This document shows positions 8,629-17,033 of a DNA stretch of 64,000 nucleotides, piece after piece. How positions within the stretch are numbered: the stretch's first letter is position 1; each line of letters starts with the position of its first letter. The stretch comes from Secundilactobacillus collinoides DSM 20515 = JCM 1123 (GTDB lineage Bacteria > Bacillota > Bacilli > Lactobacillales > Lactobacillaceae): positions 41,582 to 105,581 of the forward strand of contig NZ_AYYR01000039.1 of the NCBI RefSeq assembly GCF_001435975.1, written 5' to 3'. A program made the position numbers and the translations under genes. The notes under the pieces are model-generated. The model had not been told where the DNA came from, did not search any database, and worked only from the letters and a program-made list of their open reading frames with translations.

Positions 8629-10329
8629 TTATGAATTCCAGAGCACATCAAGCAATTCTTGTGCAGATTCGTTCAAACTGTCCTTAGACTTATCAGTGCC
8701 AAGGTGGGCGTAAATTTCACCCACGTAGATGCCTTGCTTAAACAAGTGGTTAAAGACTTTGTCGATAACTGGACGGGTCTTTTCCTCTTCTTGAACAGGG
8801 CCGAATGGGTTAGCGAAGAAGGTCGTGCTCATCCCAACTTCATCAGTGGTTCCAAGCGCAAACCGCTTCCCAGTGATAAAGGTCTTCTTAGCATCATCTT
8901 CGTTTTCAAATTGGTGGATTCCAATTTCAGTATCGTAGTTGTTGGCGTAAACCCACATGTCAACTTGGTGGTGCTTAATGACCCGACGGTAAGAATCGGC
9001 TGGGATAATAACCCGGGCGTTCTTCCGGTCAGGATTCAAGTAAACCCCACGGTCCATGTTGTTGAAGGCCACGGCGGAACTCAAATCATCCAACCGGACG
9101 AAGGCGCCGATTTCTGTCCCCTGAGCATACATGTTGCCGTCACTATCAAAGGCAAAGCTGCCCATGTCATCGAAAATCGTTTCCAAACTGATAATCTTGT
9201 CATCAGCGATTTCTTGCAGGGCTTCCAATGATTCAGACTTCCCGGCACCAGAATCGCCGAAGAAGACAACGTTCTTGTTCTTGCCGTTTGCAAACTTGAT
9301 TCGAACCATTGAACCGTGAATTGGCAGGTGGTTCTCATAGATCATGTGCAGGTTATGCAGGGTCAAGCACATCTTCTTCATGTAACCGAAGTAGGTGGTC
9401 TTGTCGTTGTAAGGAACCTCACCGACCCAGATGTCATTTTCTTCATCGTGGTGGTAGTGGCAAACGTCGCCCTCAGTCTTGTCGATCCCAAATAACAGAA
9501 TTTCATCTGGCTTGTGACCAGCAACTTCCTTAGCGTCAGCAACTTCAAACAAGTTGGCAAGTGAGATACCACTTACGAAGTAGTCACGGTGGAAGTAGAT
9601 GTAGCAAAGGCTTTCACCGATCTTAGCTGGGAAACAGTACCATTCTTTGCGATCGCCATGGAACTTGTCAATTGGGTTGTCAGGAACGGCAGTAAAGGTC
9701 CCCTCACGCTTGTTGCTTGGCGTGGTCATCATCATTGGTGGCCGTAAGCTCAATGTGTCCAGGAAACGAATTGGCTTCAATGCTTCGTAACCCTTTGGGA
9801 TTGGCCAGTCGTGTGATTGAGTCAGGACAACAGCAGAAGTCCCAGCACTCACTTGACGGTATGTCTTGTTCTTAAAGCCCTGAAGTTTTTCTTCAAGTGT
9901 CCGGTATGAGCGGATCACTAGGCTATTAAATTGATCATCTAATTGCATGAACGTGTTGGCTGAAGCTTCACTGCCATGCAGGTTCAAAACGCCGATTCTC
10001 AGGAATGACCGGTAGTATGAATAAAGGTTTTCAATACTATCAAGGATTTCATATCGGTTGAACTTATCGTAGGCGTCTTCACGATCAAGTAATACTGCTT
10101 TCACAGTATCCAAGTATGTTTTCGGGTCGGTATCCTCAAATTCATTATCGGTACCTTCCTCGTGGTGACTGTGTTGTTCAAGATATAAACGAACGACTTC
10201 AAACAATTCCTTACTGTTAATTAACGTAAAGATGTCTGACATGTGCTTGCTGCTATAATCGATAACAGCGACGTCTCGGGCTGGGTTCATGTATAACGCA
10301 GCCGTTTCAACATTCTGTGGTTCTGTCAT
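8629..10329 (-). CDS. PEP carboxykinase-like P-loop protein
   Basis: A 566-residue protein of the PEP carboxykinase/HPr kinase superfamily, of the kind usually annotated as ATP-dependent PEP carboxykinase in lactobacilli. The P-loop GDSGAGKS (residues 358-365) is closer to HPr kinase (GDSGIGKS) than to the PEPCK consensus GLSGTGKT. A downstream IFDDMG acts as kinase-2-like motif, and an upstream IHGSM corresponds to the PEPCK MHCSA histidine region. The 200-residue N-terminal half is not recognisable to me. It is monocistronic with a strong terminator. The enzymatic activity is uncertain. Confidence 0.7.
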   Translation of the reverse strand: MTEPQNVETAALYMNPARDVAVIDYSSKHMSDIFTLINSKELFEVVRLYLEQHSHHEEGTDNEFEDTDPKTYLDTVKAVLLDREDAYDKFNRYEILDSIENLYSYYRSFLRIGVLNLHGSEASANTFMQLDDQFNSLVIRSYRTLEEKLQGFKNKTYRQVSAGTSAVVLTQSHDWPIPKGYEALKPIRFLDTLSLRPPMMMTTPSNKREGTFTAVPDNPIDKFHGDRKEWYCFPAKIGESLCYIYFHRDYFVSGISLANLFEVADAKEVAGHKPDEILLFGIDKTEGDVCHYHHDEENDIWVGEVPYNDKTTYFGYMKKMCLTLHNLHMIYENHLPIHGSMVRIKFANGKNKNVVFFGDSGAGKSESLEALQEIADDKIISLETIFDDMGSFAFDSDGNMYAQGTEIGAFVRLDDLSSAVAFNNMDRGVYLNPDRKNARVIIPADSYRRVIKHHQVDMWVYANNYDTEIGIHQFENEDDAKKTFITGKRFALGTTDEVGMSTTFFANPFGPVQEEEKTRPVIDKVFNHLFKQGIYVGEIYAHLGTDKSKDSLNESAQELLDVLWNS

Positions 10330-10622
10330 ATAATCAAGTTCTCCTTCCAGGTCATTTTCTCGACTTAAGGCTATTGTAGCCTATTTAAACACGAACGAAA
10401 ATACAAAAATTAAATATAAATAAAAAAATTAGCATTTTTTCATATAAATCGCTTACATCTCATTTAGCAGTACAGAAAGGAAGCTGTACCAGTCTTTTCA
10501 TATCTTATCATTTTAATAATTTTCGTGAAAATAGGACTTTTCATTTTTAAAAAATTAGAAAAAATGACGTATTTTTTAATATTTATACATTTTTGCAATC
10601 AGTGATTTTTTGAAACGTTAAA
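10330..10622. other. AT-rich intergenic stretch
   Basis: Very AT-rich sequence upstream of the PEPCK-like gene and downstream of the nitroreductase gene. It holds a small inverted repeat GTACAG/CTGTAC around 10470-10490 but no open frame with a ribosome-binding site. The promoter of the minus-strand PEPCK-like gene probably lies here; I cannot fix its boxes. Confidence 0.4.
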
Positions 10623-11270
10623 TTAGTCCTTGATAGTTAAAATTTGATCCAAGGGCATCCGGTTTGACCGATATGCGTTCATGGGTGATTCTGCTTCGTA
10701 GCCGATTGCAATCCCGATGACCAATTGTTCACTATCTGGAATGCCGAGTGCCTGCCGGGCCAGTTCCGGATACTTTACCAATGAATAGGAGGGAATTGTA
10801 CCCAAACCTTTGTCAGTGGCAGAAAGAATTAACGCCTCAGCAAAGCTGCCAAGGTCATAAAGTGACCACTGCGGGCTGGATTTTGGAATCGTGAGGTAGG
10901 CCACCGCTGGCGCATTGTACAAATGGCGCTGCGACTCTGGATAACTCACGCCGTGTTCCTCACCATAGACTGCCCGACGTGTCGAATTTTCCCGCATGTT
11001 CGCCTGTTGCGGTTTATCCCATAGTTCCCGATGTTGCACCGGAATATCCGGATGCGAGTCCACTCCCTGGGTTTCATAAGCTGCCTGTTGCTCGGCTAAA
11101 TGGCGCATTGTTTTGCCCATTGCAATATAGATTTTCCAAGGCTGCGAATTGACCCACGACGGGCTTTTTTGTGCCTGGGCTGCCAGGTCAGTCAAGAGTG
11201 CCTTTGAAACCGGCTTATCGCTGTATGCTCGGACTGAATGCCGCGCGTTAATACTAGCTTCAACTTCCAT
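10623..11270 (-). CDS. Nitroreductase family protein
   Basis: A 215-residue FMN-dependent oxidoreductase of the nitroreductase superfamily. Typical features are the N-terminal RHSVRAYSDKPV segment (FMN phosphate binding), the APSWVNSQPW-like stretch SPSWVNSQPWKIYI, and a C-terminal GIAIGY. Members reduce nitro compounds, quinones or flavins with NAD(P)H; the substrate cannot be told here. It lies next to a DHA2 efflux pump on the same strand, but the pump has its own terminator. Confidence 0.88.
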   Translation of the reverse strand: MEVEASINARHSVRAYSDKPVSKALLTDLAAQAQKSPSWVNSQPWKIYIAMGKTMRHLAEQQAAYETQGVDSHPDIPVQHRELWDKPQQANMRENSTRRAVYGEEHGVSYPESQRHLYNAPAVAYLTIPKSSPQWSLYDLGSFAEALILSATDKGLGTIPSYSLVKYPELARQALGIPDSEQLVIGIAIGYEAESPMNAYRSNRMPLDQILTIKD

Positions 11271-11391
11271 GTATCATCATCCCATCTATTCAAAATATCA
11301 CTCACGCTGAAACAATGGTGACGGTTCCAGCAGTCAAGACCATCATACCGCAAAAGTACCTCATAATTTCGCAAAATTTTGCCACAGAAAA

Positions 11392-11418
11392 ACGGCTGCG
11401 GGAAATGACCGCAACCGT
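11392..11418 (-). terminator. Terminator of the DHA2 pump gene
   Basis: A 10-bp stem, ACGGCTGCGG (11392-11401) with CCGCAACCGT (11409-11418), one mismatch, followed on the minus strand by five T. It separates the pump from the nitroreductase gene. Confidence 0.75.
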
Positions 11419-11429
11419 CTCTTTCGTTT

Positions 11430-12809
11430 TTATGAAGCTGCTTGTTGCTTATTTTTCAGTGCCAAGGCTAAGGCCAGCCCGATAATTTCCAGGGCAAAGA
11501 ACACCCAGAACACAATGTGGAAGTTACCCAGCGTGGCCGTCTTCACGTGACCTAATGACAACAACAAGGTGGCCACTGCGACCCCGGTGGACCCGAGCAG
11601 TTGCCGCATCGTCGTAATGACCGCCGTCCCATGAGATACCAGATGTGTCGGCAGAGCATCCGCGCCCAGCGTTACCGCCGGCATCATGACAAACGCATTC
11701 CCGCCTTCGATCAGCATCGCAATTGGCATCATGCCCCACAGACCGACTTGTCCGGGAATCAACACCAGAAGTCCCCAGCCGGCAAGAATCATGATCATCC
11801 CGATCAGCAGAACTTTTTTAAACCCCAGACGGTCAGCAAGTTTCCCCGTAATTGGGTTCAATATGCTCAGGAACACCGCCCCAGGGACCAACGCCATCCC
11901 AGAAATAAACGGGCTGACGCCAAGCACAATTTGGTAATACAGTGGAAAAACAATGGTGACCACAATCAGTGCGATGTAAGACAACCCCGTTAGCCAAACG
12001 GCAATGTTGAACTGACCCACACCAAACACCCGCAGGTCCAACAGCGGTGTTTCAAGTCTGAACTGACGCGTCGCAAACAGGATAACAGCCAGCACACTAA
12101 CAATCAGAATCCCCCAGGCTAACGGCCAGTTCACACCGGTTTGACCCGTTAAATTAATGACGTACAAAATACCGATAAACCCGACCAGACAAATAACTGA
12201 CAGCCAGTCCAAACTGGATTTATCACTGGGCATGACGTTCACGATGGTACGCGTTGCCAAAATAGCCACCAAGGTAATAATTACCAAGAACACCCAGAAC
12301 AACCCCTGCCAAGTCGTAAACTTCAACACGATTCCTGAAATGATGGGACCAACCGCTAACGCCGATCCCATGACCAGTCCGGCAACACCCATGGCACTGC
12401 CGCGATCTTCCTTTGGCGTGATTGTCAGCAGTACTGTTTGATAGGAAGGAAAAAGGATGCCTACCCCTACAGCTTCCATTGCCCGGCCCAGCAACACTAA
12501 CGGAAAATTCGGTGCCAGAATAATCAGCAGTGTGCCGACATCAAACATGACCAGCACGAACAAGAATAATGGCTTAAACCCAATATTATTCAACAACCAA
12601 GGGCTAATCGGCATCATGACACACATGATCAGCATGAACCCGGTGGTCAGCCACTGCACTGTCGAAGCGGAAATACTGAAATAACGCATCAGCGTCGGGT
12701 AAGCTGTGGACAAAGCTGATTGACTTATGGACATCGTAAAAGTACCCATCAGCAGTGTGGTAATAAACCACAACCGCCGTGAGTCCCGTAATTGAACTGC
12801 ATCAGACAT
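11430..12809 (-). CDS. MFS transporter, DHA2 (EmrB/QacA-like) family
   Basis: A 459-residue membrane protein with about 14 hydrophobic segments, typical of drug:H+ antiporters of the DHA2 family. The N-terminus (LMGTFTMSISQSALSTAYPTL) and the QWLTTGFML motif at the second segment match this family, as does the later GPIISG motif C. The substrate is unknown. It has a good promoter with an inverted repeat (see upstream site), suggesting control by a repressor that is not encoded next to it. Confidence 0.88.
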   Translation of the reverse strand: MSDAVQLRDSRRLWFITTLLMGTFTMSISQSALSTAYPTLMRYFSISASTVQWLTTGFMLIMCVMMPISPWLLNNIGFKPLFLFVLVMFDVGTLLIILAPNFPLVLLGRAMEAVGVGILFPSYQTVLLTITPKEDRGSAMGVAGLVMGSALAVGPIISGIVLKFTTWQGLFWVFLVIITLVAILATRTIVNVMPSDKSSLDWLSVICLVGFIGILYVINLTGQTGVNWPLAWGILIVSVLAVILFATRQFRLETPLLDLRVFGVGQFNIAVWLTGLSYIALIVVTIVFPLYYQIVLGVSPFISGMALVPGAVFLSILNPITGKLADRLGFKKVLLIGMIMILAGWGLLVLIPGQVGLWGMMPIAMLIEGGNAFVMMPAVTLGADALPTHLVSHGTAVITTMRQLLGSTGVAVATLLLSLGHVKTATLGNFHIVFWVFFALEIIGLALALALKNKQQAAS

Positions 12810-12834
12810 ACAATGATCTTCCTCTCACATTAGT

Positions 12835-12892
12835 TTAGAACGATTCTTATCTAATCCACCTTTATCTTAGCGCTTTAAAACGCAAATGTAAA
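12835..12892 (-). promoter_or_regulatory. Promoter and inverted repeat of the DHA2 pump gene
   Basis: Minus-strand -35 TTTACA (12887-12892) and -10 TAAGAT (12864-12869) are 17 nt apart. Just downstream is an inverted repeat TTAGA-N10-TCTAA (12835-12854), a plausible repressor operator over the transcription start. The rest of the 12810-13127 gap holds only the start region of the next gene. Confidence 0.5.
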
Positions 12893-13127
12893 CATACCCT
12901 CTTCTTGGATGCCAATCGTTCACGCCTATGTCCTGCTAGAGATGTGTTTTATTGGCGACTCGTTTGTGCTGATTATTTTCGCGCGTGCGAGACAATTTAG
13001 CGATACGTATGAAACCGGCACCAACGCTAAGAATTTCATGAAATCAGAGGATTTTCCGTGACTATTATAGTTCTTCTTGATAAAATATTAGTCAGCATTA
13101 GTCAAAGTATTTAAAGGAGGAACCTGA

Positions 13128-13826
13128 ATGACATCACCCATCTTTGCCCTGTTTGACCCCACCTATTTCTTAGTGATCATCGGTTTGGTATTATCCATGG
13201 CAGCGTCCGGTTACGTCAACAGCACGTTTCGCAAGTACGATCAGTACCGCTCTCGCAGTGGTGTGACCGGTACGGATGCCGCCAACTATATTTTGCAGCA
13301 ATCCGGCATTACCGATGTCGGTGTCACCCAAATTTCTGGTAATTTAACGGATAACTACAACGGACAAACAAAGGTATTGAGTCTGTCACAATCGACCGCT
13401 AATTCAACCTCGGTTGCCGCCGTTGGTGTGGCCGCCCACGAATGCGGCCACGCTGTGCAAGACGCGACCAACTACGCACCAATGCGCCTGCGAACGGCCA
13501 TCGTCCCACTGGCAAACATCGGCTCCTCACTATCGTTACCCCTGATTATCATTGGGGTCGTGCTGAGTTTTAACCAAACGCTGGTCCATATCGGTATTCT
13601 CCTCTTCTCGCTTGCCCTGCTCTTCCAACTGGTTACATTACCGGTTGAATTCAACGCCTCCCACCGTGCATTAAAAATTCTCGGTGAGGGCTTAACTCAG
13701 GAGGAAGTACCCATGGTTCGCAAAGTGCTCACAGCAGCAGCCCTCACATATGTCGCTGCTGCCCTGTCCACTTTCCTCCAGCTTCTTCGGCTAGTGCTCC
13801 TCTTTGGTGGTAATCGCGACAATTAG
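13128..13826 (+). CDS. Membrane zinc metallopeptidase, YugP family
   Basis: A 232-residue membrane protein with the zinc-protease motif HECGH (residues about 104-108) in AAHECGHAVQD. Hydrophobic segments lie at the N-terminus, near residues 125-175 and at the C-terminus. This is the arrangement of the YugP/Zn-peptidase_2 family. Its substrate is unknown. An AAAGGAGG ribosome-binding site precedes the ATG. A separate promoter follows for the small gene downstream. Confidence 0.88.
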   Translation: MTSPIFALFDPTYFLVIIGLVLSMAASGYVNSTFRKYDQYRSRSGVTGTDAANYILQQSGITDVGVTQISGNLTDNYNGQTKVLSLSQSTANSTSVAAVGVAAHECGHAVQDATNYAPMRLRTAIVPLANIGSSLSLPLIIIGVVLSFNQTLVHIGILLFSLALLFQLVTLPVEFNASHRALKILGEGLTQEEVPMVRKVLTAAALTYVAAALSTFLQLLRLVLLFGGNRDN

Positions 13827-13857
13827 TGTTTCCGTGTCGGAACCGTCAGAAAAGCGC

Positions 13858-13863
13858 TATAAT
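13858..13863 (+). promoter_or_regulatory. -10 box of the 56-residue gene
   Basis: A consensus TATAAT lies 33 nt before the ATG at 13897. The -35 region (TGTCGG) is weak. Confidence 0.45.
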
Positions 13864-13896
13864 GGATTGTGAAGAACATGTAAAGTAGGTGTAAAT

Positions 13897-14067
13897 ATGG
13901 ACTTAATTTCTTATCTGAACGACCAAATCGATTTCTTGACAGAACAATTTAACGACGCCAAAGACAAGAACGACGTCACCATGCGTTACATCGTCGAATC
14001 CCGTCTTGACGAAGCAAACAAGATCATGAAGGCCATCAAAAATGGCGACATTACAAGCTTAACTTAG
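13897..14067 (+). CDS. Hypothetical protein, 56 residues
   Basis: A small gene: M-D-L-I-S-Y-L-N-D-Q at the start and NGDITSLT at the end. It is rich in Asp, Lys and Asn and predicted helical, without signal or membrane segment. I do not recognise it. Support comes from a TATAAT box upstream, an AGTAGGTG ribosome-binding site and a strong terminator directly after the stop, giving a compact single-gene unit. Confidence 0.75.
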   Translation: MDLISYLNDQIDFLTEQFNDAKDKNDVTMRYIVESRLDEANKIMKAIKNGDITSLT

Positions 14068-14082
14068 GCTGTTAGTCTAGAG

Positions 14083-14116
14083 GCCATCACCGCGAGTTGC
14101 GTTGGTGGCTTTTTTT
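14083..14116 (+). terminator. Terminator of the 56-residue gene
   Basis: GCCATCACC pairs with GTTGGTGGC across an 8-nt loop, followed by seven T (14110-14116). Confidence 0.8.
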
Positions 14117-14319
14117 AATAGGTTGCGGTATTCTTTGGGTCGGTCGATTGATTGATTTAGAAATTTCTGCAGTCGCCTACTACTGCCATTGGCTCTCGTT
14201 GTCGACTGCTTACTAGACGCTGGAAGTGCAGCCTGATGTGACGAATACAGGCCACTGCAACTTGGTGTATTTTTATAAAGCTCTTGGCTAATATTATGAC
14301 TGCGGTTTGCTGACGTAGT

Positions 14320-14385
14320 GAACTGGGTTGTTTATGGCGACGCGCTCCCTTTTTTTATTGCCGAAATGTGTTCCGCAAGGCAAGG
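14320..14385 (+). repeat. Direct repeat copy 1 and degenerate palindromic element
   Basis: About 65 nt here recur at 14432-14497 (offset 112 nt) with few differences, including GACGCGCTCCC, the run of seven T and GAAATGTGTTCCGCAAGGC. Copy 1 continues into a short imperfect hairpin (CTCCGG/CTGGAG, about 14391-14413) where copy 2 has the full 27-bp palindrome. It is probably a decayed copy of the same element. Confidence 0.7.
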
Positions 14386-14431
14386 AAGCAACTCCGGTCA
14401 CAAAAGTCTGGAGCTCGTTTGGTTGAACTTT

Positions 14432-14600
14432 GACTTGGGTTGCTTATTGCGACGCGCTCCCTTTTTTTATTGCCGAAATGTGTTCCGCAAGGCAGGGGGC
14501 TCCTGCATAACGGACTCTGAGCCAAAAAGTCAGGCCCGGACTTTTTGGCTCAGAGTCCGTTATGCTCCGCCCCCTAAACGCCTTGCTCCACACTCTACAA
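14432..14600 (-). repeat. Palindromic intergenic element, copy A (27-bp stem, 7-nt loop)
   Basis: The core is a perfect inverted repeat of 27 bp (14505-14531 with 14539-14565) and loop AGGCCCG. Outside it on the minus-strand reading are AGGGGGC/GCCCCCT and GCAAGGC/GCCTTGC stems, GGA/AGGA internal loops and the ends TAGAGTGTGGA and GGAACACATTTCGGC. The same architecture and ends recur at 38007-38133 with a different but again perfectly paired 27-bp stem. It lies between the small gene and map. The 14117-14431 part of the gap holds only the degenerate copy. Confidence 0.85.
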
Positions 14601-14647
14601 AAGGTGTACATTAATACATGAGACTAACTTCAAAGGAGAAAAAGAAT

Positions 14648-15439
14648 TTGATTACTTTAAAATCACCTCGTGAAATTGAAATGATGCGTAAATCTGGTGC
14701 CATTTTGGCTGGTGTTCACCTCGGTCTGCGCGACATTATTAAACCTGGTATCTCCTCATGGGATATTGAACGGTTTGCTAATAAATATATTGAAGAACAT
14801 GGCGCCAAGGCTGAAGAAAAAGGCTTTGAAGGGTACAAGTATGCCACCTGTGTCAGTGTCAACGATGAAGTTGCCCACGCCATTCCCCGCAAGGAATTGC
14901 TGTTAAAGGAAGGCGATATCGTTGCCGTTGACATGGTTGTGAACTTGGATGGTTTTATGAGCGACTCTTGCTGGACCTACGCCGTTGGCAAGATTTCAGA
15001 AGAAAAACAACACTTGATGGACGTTACCCTCAAGGCACTGTACTTGGGTATCGACCAGGCCGTTATTGGCAACCGGATTGGTGACATTGGTTACGCCATT
15101 CAGCACTACGTTGAAGACGAAAACCACATGGGTGATGTCCGTGAGCTGATTGGCCACGGTATTCAACCAACCATGCACGAACAGCCAAACGTGCCCCACT
15201 ACGGTGAAAAAGGTAAGGGTCTGCGATTACGTGAAGGCATGACCATCACCATCGAACCTATGGTCAACACTGGCACCTGGGAAATTATTTCTAAGAAAGT
15301 CCCTGGCGACACTTGGGAATACTACGCTTCTGCTGATGGTACCCCATCCGCACAGTACGAACACACCTTGGTTATCACGAAAGATGGCCCAAAAATCTTG
15401 ACCTCACAAGATCCCAAAATGGATGCTAAATACCTTTAA
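14648..15439 (+). CDS. map: Methionine aminopeptidase, type I
   Basis: Removes the initiator methionine from nascent proteins. Metal ligands are visible: the two Asp in VDMVVNLDGFMSDSCWTY, His in ELIGHGIQPTMHE, Glu in ITIEPMV and Glu in AQYEHTLVIT. I prefer the TTG start at 14648 (protein M-ITLKSPREIEMM, 263 residues) because AAAGGAG lies 8 nt before it and family members begin there. The in-frame ATG at 14618, with AAAGGTG further upstream, would add 10 residues and cannot be excluded. Confidence 0.93.
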   Translation: MITLKSPREIEMMRKSGAILAGVHLGLRDIIKPGISSWDIERFANKYIEEHGAKAEEKGFEGYKYATCVSVNDEVAHAIPRKELLLKEGDIVAVDMVVNLDGFMSDSCWTYAVGKISEEKQHLMDVTLKALYLGIDQAVIGNRIGDIGYAIQHYVEDENHMGDVRELIGHGIQPTMHEQPNVPHYGEKGKGLRLREGMTITIEPMVNTGTWEIISKKVPGDTWEYYASADGTPSAQYEHTLVITKDGPKILTSQDPKMDAKYL

Positions 15440-15451
15440 TTCATAACATAA

Positions 15452-15494
15452 AAAAATCGCGTCCCCCCAACTAGTTGCTGGAGGCGCGATTTTT
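15452..15494 (+). terminator. Terminator of map
   Basis: AAAAATCGCG pairs with CGCGATTTTT, with a further inner pairing; a T-run ends it at 15494. Confidence 0.8.
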
Positions 15495-15580
15495 GTGTTG
15501 TAATCACTTTTTACTTTACTGGCCATGTGGTCTGTTACAATAAATGTAATACCGAAAATTTTTAAACAAGAAGGTGCACC

Positions 15581-16306
15581 ATGCCAATCACGAATAACAC
15601 CCCCGAAAAAAACGTTCAGGGGCTCTTTAACCGCATTGCCGGCAACTACGATGACATGAATAACTTAATCACCCTGCGGACGCACCGCCATTGGCGAAAG
15701 GTGACCATGAAACAGATGGCGCTTCGCCCAGGCGACTTTGCCATCGACGTTTGCTGCGGAACAGGAGACTGGACCATCGCCCTGGCACAAGCGGTTGGCC
15801 CCGCTGGGCACGTGGTCGGCCTCGATTTTAGCAAAGAAATGCTAGCAATCGCTAAACGAAAGGTTGAGGCAGCCAACCTAGAAGACAGAATTACGCTTGT
15901 TCAAGGTGATGCCATGAGCCTACCCTACCCTGCTGATTACTTCGACGCCGCAACAATTGGGTTTGGCCTGCGCAACGTTCCTGATGCCAGTCAAGTCCTC
16001 AGTGAAATGACGCGGGTCATCCACTCCGGCGGTCAGGTAGCTTGTTTGGAAACATCGCAGCCCACCCAACCGATCATTCATCTCGGTTGGCAGATCTACT
16101 TTAACCTGGTTCCGATGATGACCAAACTGGCCGTGCACAATTATCAAGATTACGCCTATTTGCAACGAACGACCGCTGAGTTTGTCACCGCAGAACAACT
16201 CAAAACGATGTTCCAAGAAGCCGGGCTGCATGACGTTACTTACCGGCAGTTTGATCTGGGCGCGGCGACGCTGCACTTGGGACGACGACCATATCCGGGT
16301 CACTGA
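15581..16306 (+). CDS. menG: Demethylmenaquinone methyltransferase (MenG/UbiE)
   Basis: S-adenosylmethionine-dependent methylation of demethylmenaquinone, the last step of menaquinone synthesis. The 241-residue protein shows SAM motif I DVCCGTGDWT, the VVGLDFSKEML acidic strand and the family signature GFGLRNVPD. An AGAAGGTG site precedes the ATG. No other men genes occur in this window, as is common in lactobacilli that lack the full pathway, so it may act on imported quinone precursors. Its 3' end overlaps the convergent tetR gene by 71 nt. Confidence 0.9.
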   Translation: MPITNNTPEKNVQGLFNRIAGNYDDMNNLITLRTHRHWRKVTMKQMALRPGDFAIDVCCGTGDWTIALAQAVGPAGHVVGLDFSKEMLAIAKRKVEAANLEDRITLVQGDAMSLPYPADYFDAATIGFGLRNVPDASQVLSEMTRVIHSGGQVACLETSQPTQPIIHLGWQIYFNLVPMMTKLAVHNYQDYAYLQRTTAEFVTAEQLKTMFQEAGLHDVTYRQFDLGAATLHLGRRPYPGH

Positions 16307-16865
16307 TTAGAATGGCGAGATACTGGTGAGCTTGTGCCTTAGTTGTGGGCTGCTGTTTCAGAAAGATCCATTCCAGTAACATCATTACCGTGTAACAACA
16401 CTGGTCGACCATTAGTTCAACGGGAATGCGAAACTTCATGTGGCCGAAGTGGTCTGTAAATACGCGGTGGATCGTATCTCTCAAATAGCGCGTAAAGCTG
16501 TTCAGCAGGGTGCCGTTGGCCTCGTTGTGTTTGAGGATGCTGTCCAACAATCGACTATTATGCTCAAATAGATCGTAAAGCCGATCAAAATATATCAACA
16601 GCAAATCGTCATTTTTAGCCAGTGCGCTGACATCGTCAATACCCACATCTTTTGCCAATAAATACCAAACATAATTCACTAGATCATATTTATCGTCGAA
16701 ATAATTATAAAAAGTCGCCCGCGGAAAATTGCTCTGATTGCATATTTCGTTAACGTTAATGTCTTCAAACGGCTTTTGAGCCAGCAGTGCCATCGCCGTA
16801 TGCGAAAATGCATACAACGTCCGTTGCGCGCCACGTGTCGGTTTCTTCGACAAATCGTACTTCAT
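16236..16865 (-). CDS. TetR family transcriptional regulator
   Basis: A 209-residue regulator with an N-terminal helix-turn-helix (DINVNEICNQSNFPRATFYN, residues about 35-54) and a helical ligand domain. It is divergent from the MMPL transporter gene, the classic local repressor layout. Its C-terminus (VVVPSAASPRPDQTAGK) is encoded antisense to the last 71 nt of menG. The effector is unknown. Confidence 0.88.
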   Translation of the reverse strand: MKYDLSKKPTRGAQRTLYAFSHTAMALLAQKPFEDINVNEICNQSNFPRATFYNYFDDKYDLVNYVWYLLAKDVGIDDVSALAKNDDLLLIYFDRLYDLFEHNSRLLDSILKHNEANGTLLNSFTRYLRDTIHRVFTDHFGHMKFRIPVELMVDQCCYTVMMLLEWIFLKQQPTTKAQAHQYLAILISDPDMVVVPSAASPRPDQTAGK

Positions 16866-16892
16866 GAAAGCACCCCTTTTGCATTTTCAAGT

Positions 16893-17008
16893 TTCTGTCT
16901 AAATTTTGGCAGGAGCTTTTTTTTGTAGGTTGAAACCTTATTGCTGTGAGTTTATCATCATAGTGAAACTTATACAAGTGTCTAAATTTAATCACTCGTT
17001 TATATAAT
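16893..17008 (+). promoter_or_regulatory. tetR/MMPL intergenic promoter and candidate operators
   Basis: The motif TGTCTAAATTT occurs twice, near 16896-16906 and 16979-16989. The second copy overlaps the -35 position of a promoter with a TATAAT -10 at 17003-17008 ahead of the MMPL gene. I infer that the divergent TetR protein binds these sites. Confidence 0.45.
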
Positions 17009-17033
17009 TATAAGGGAAAAGGGAAGAAAATCT

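Noticed and set aside
14318..14614. 98-codon plus-strand frame
   Set aside because: It runs straight through both copies of the palindromic repeat and encodes the repeat twice; it has no ribosome-binding site.
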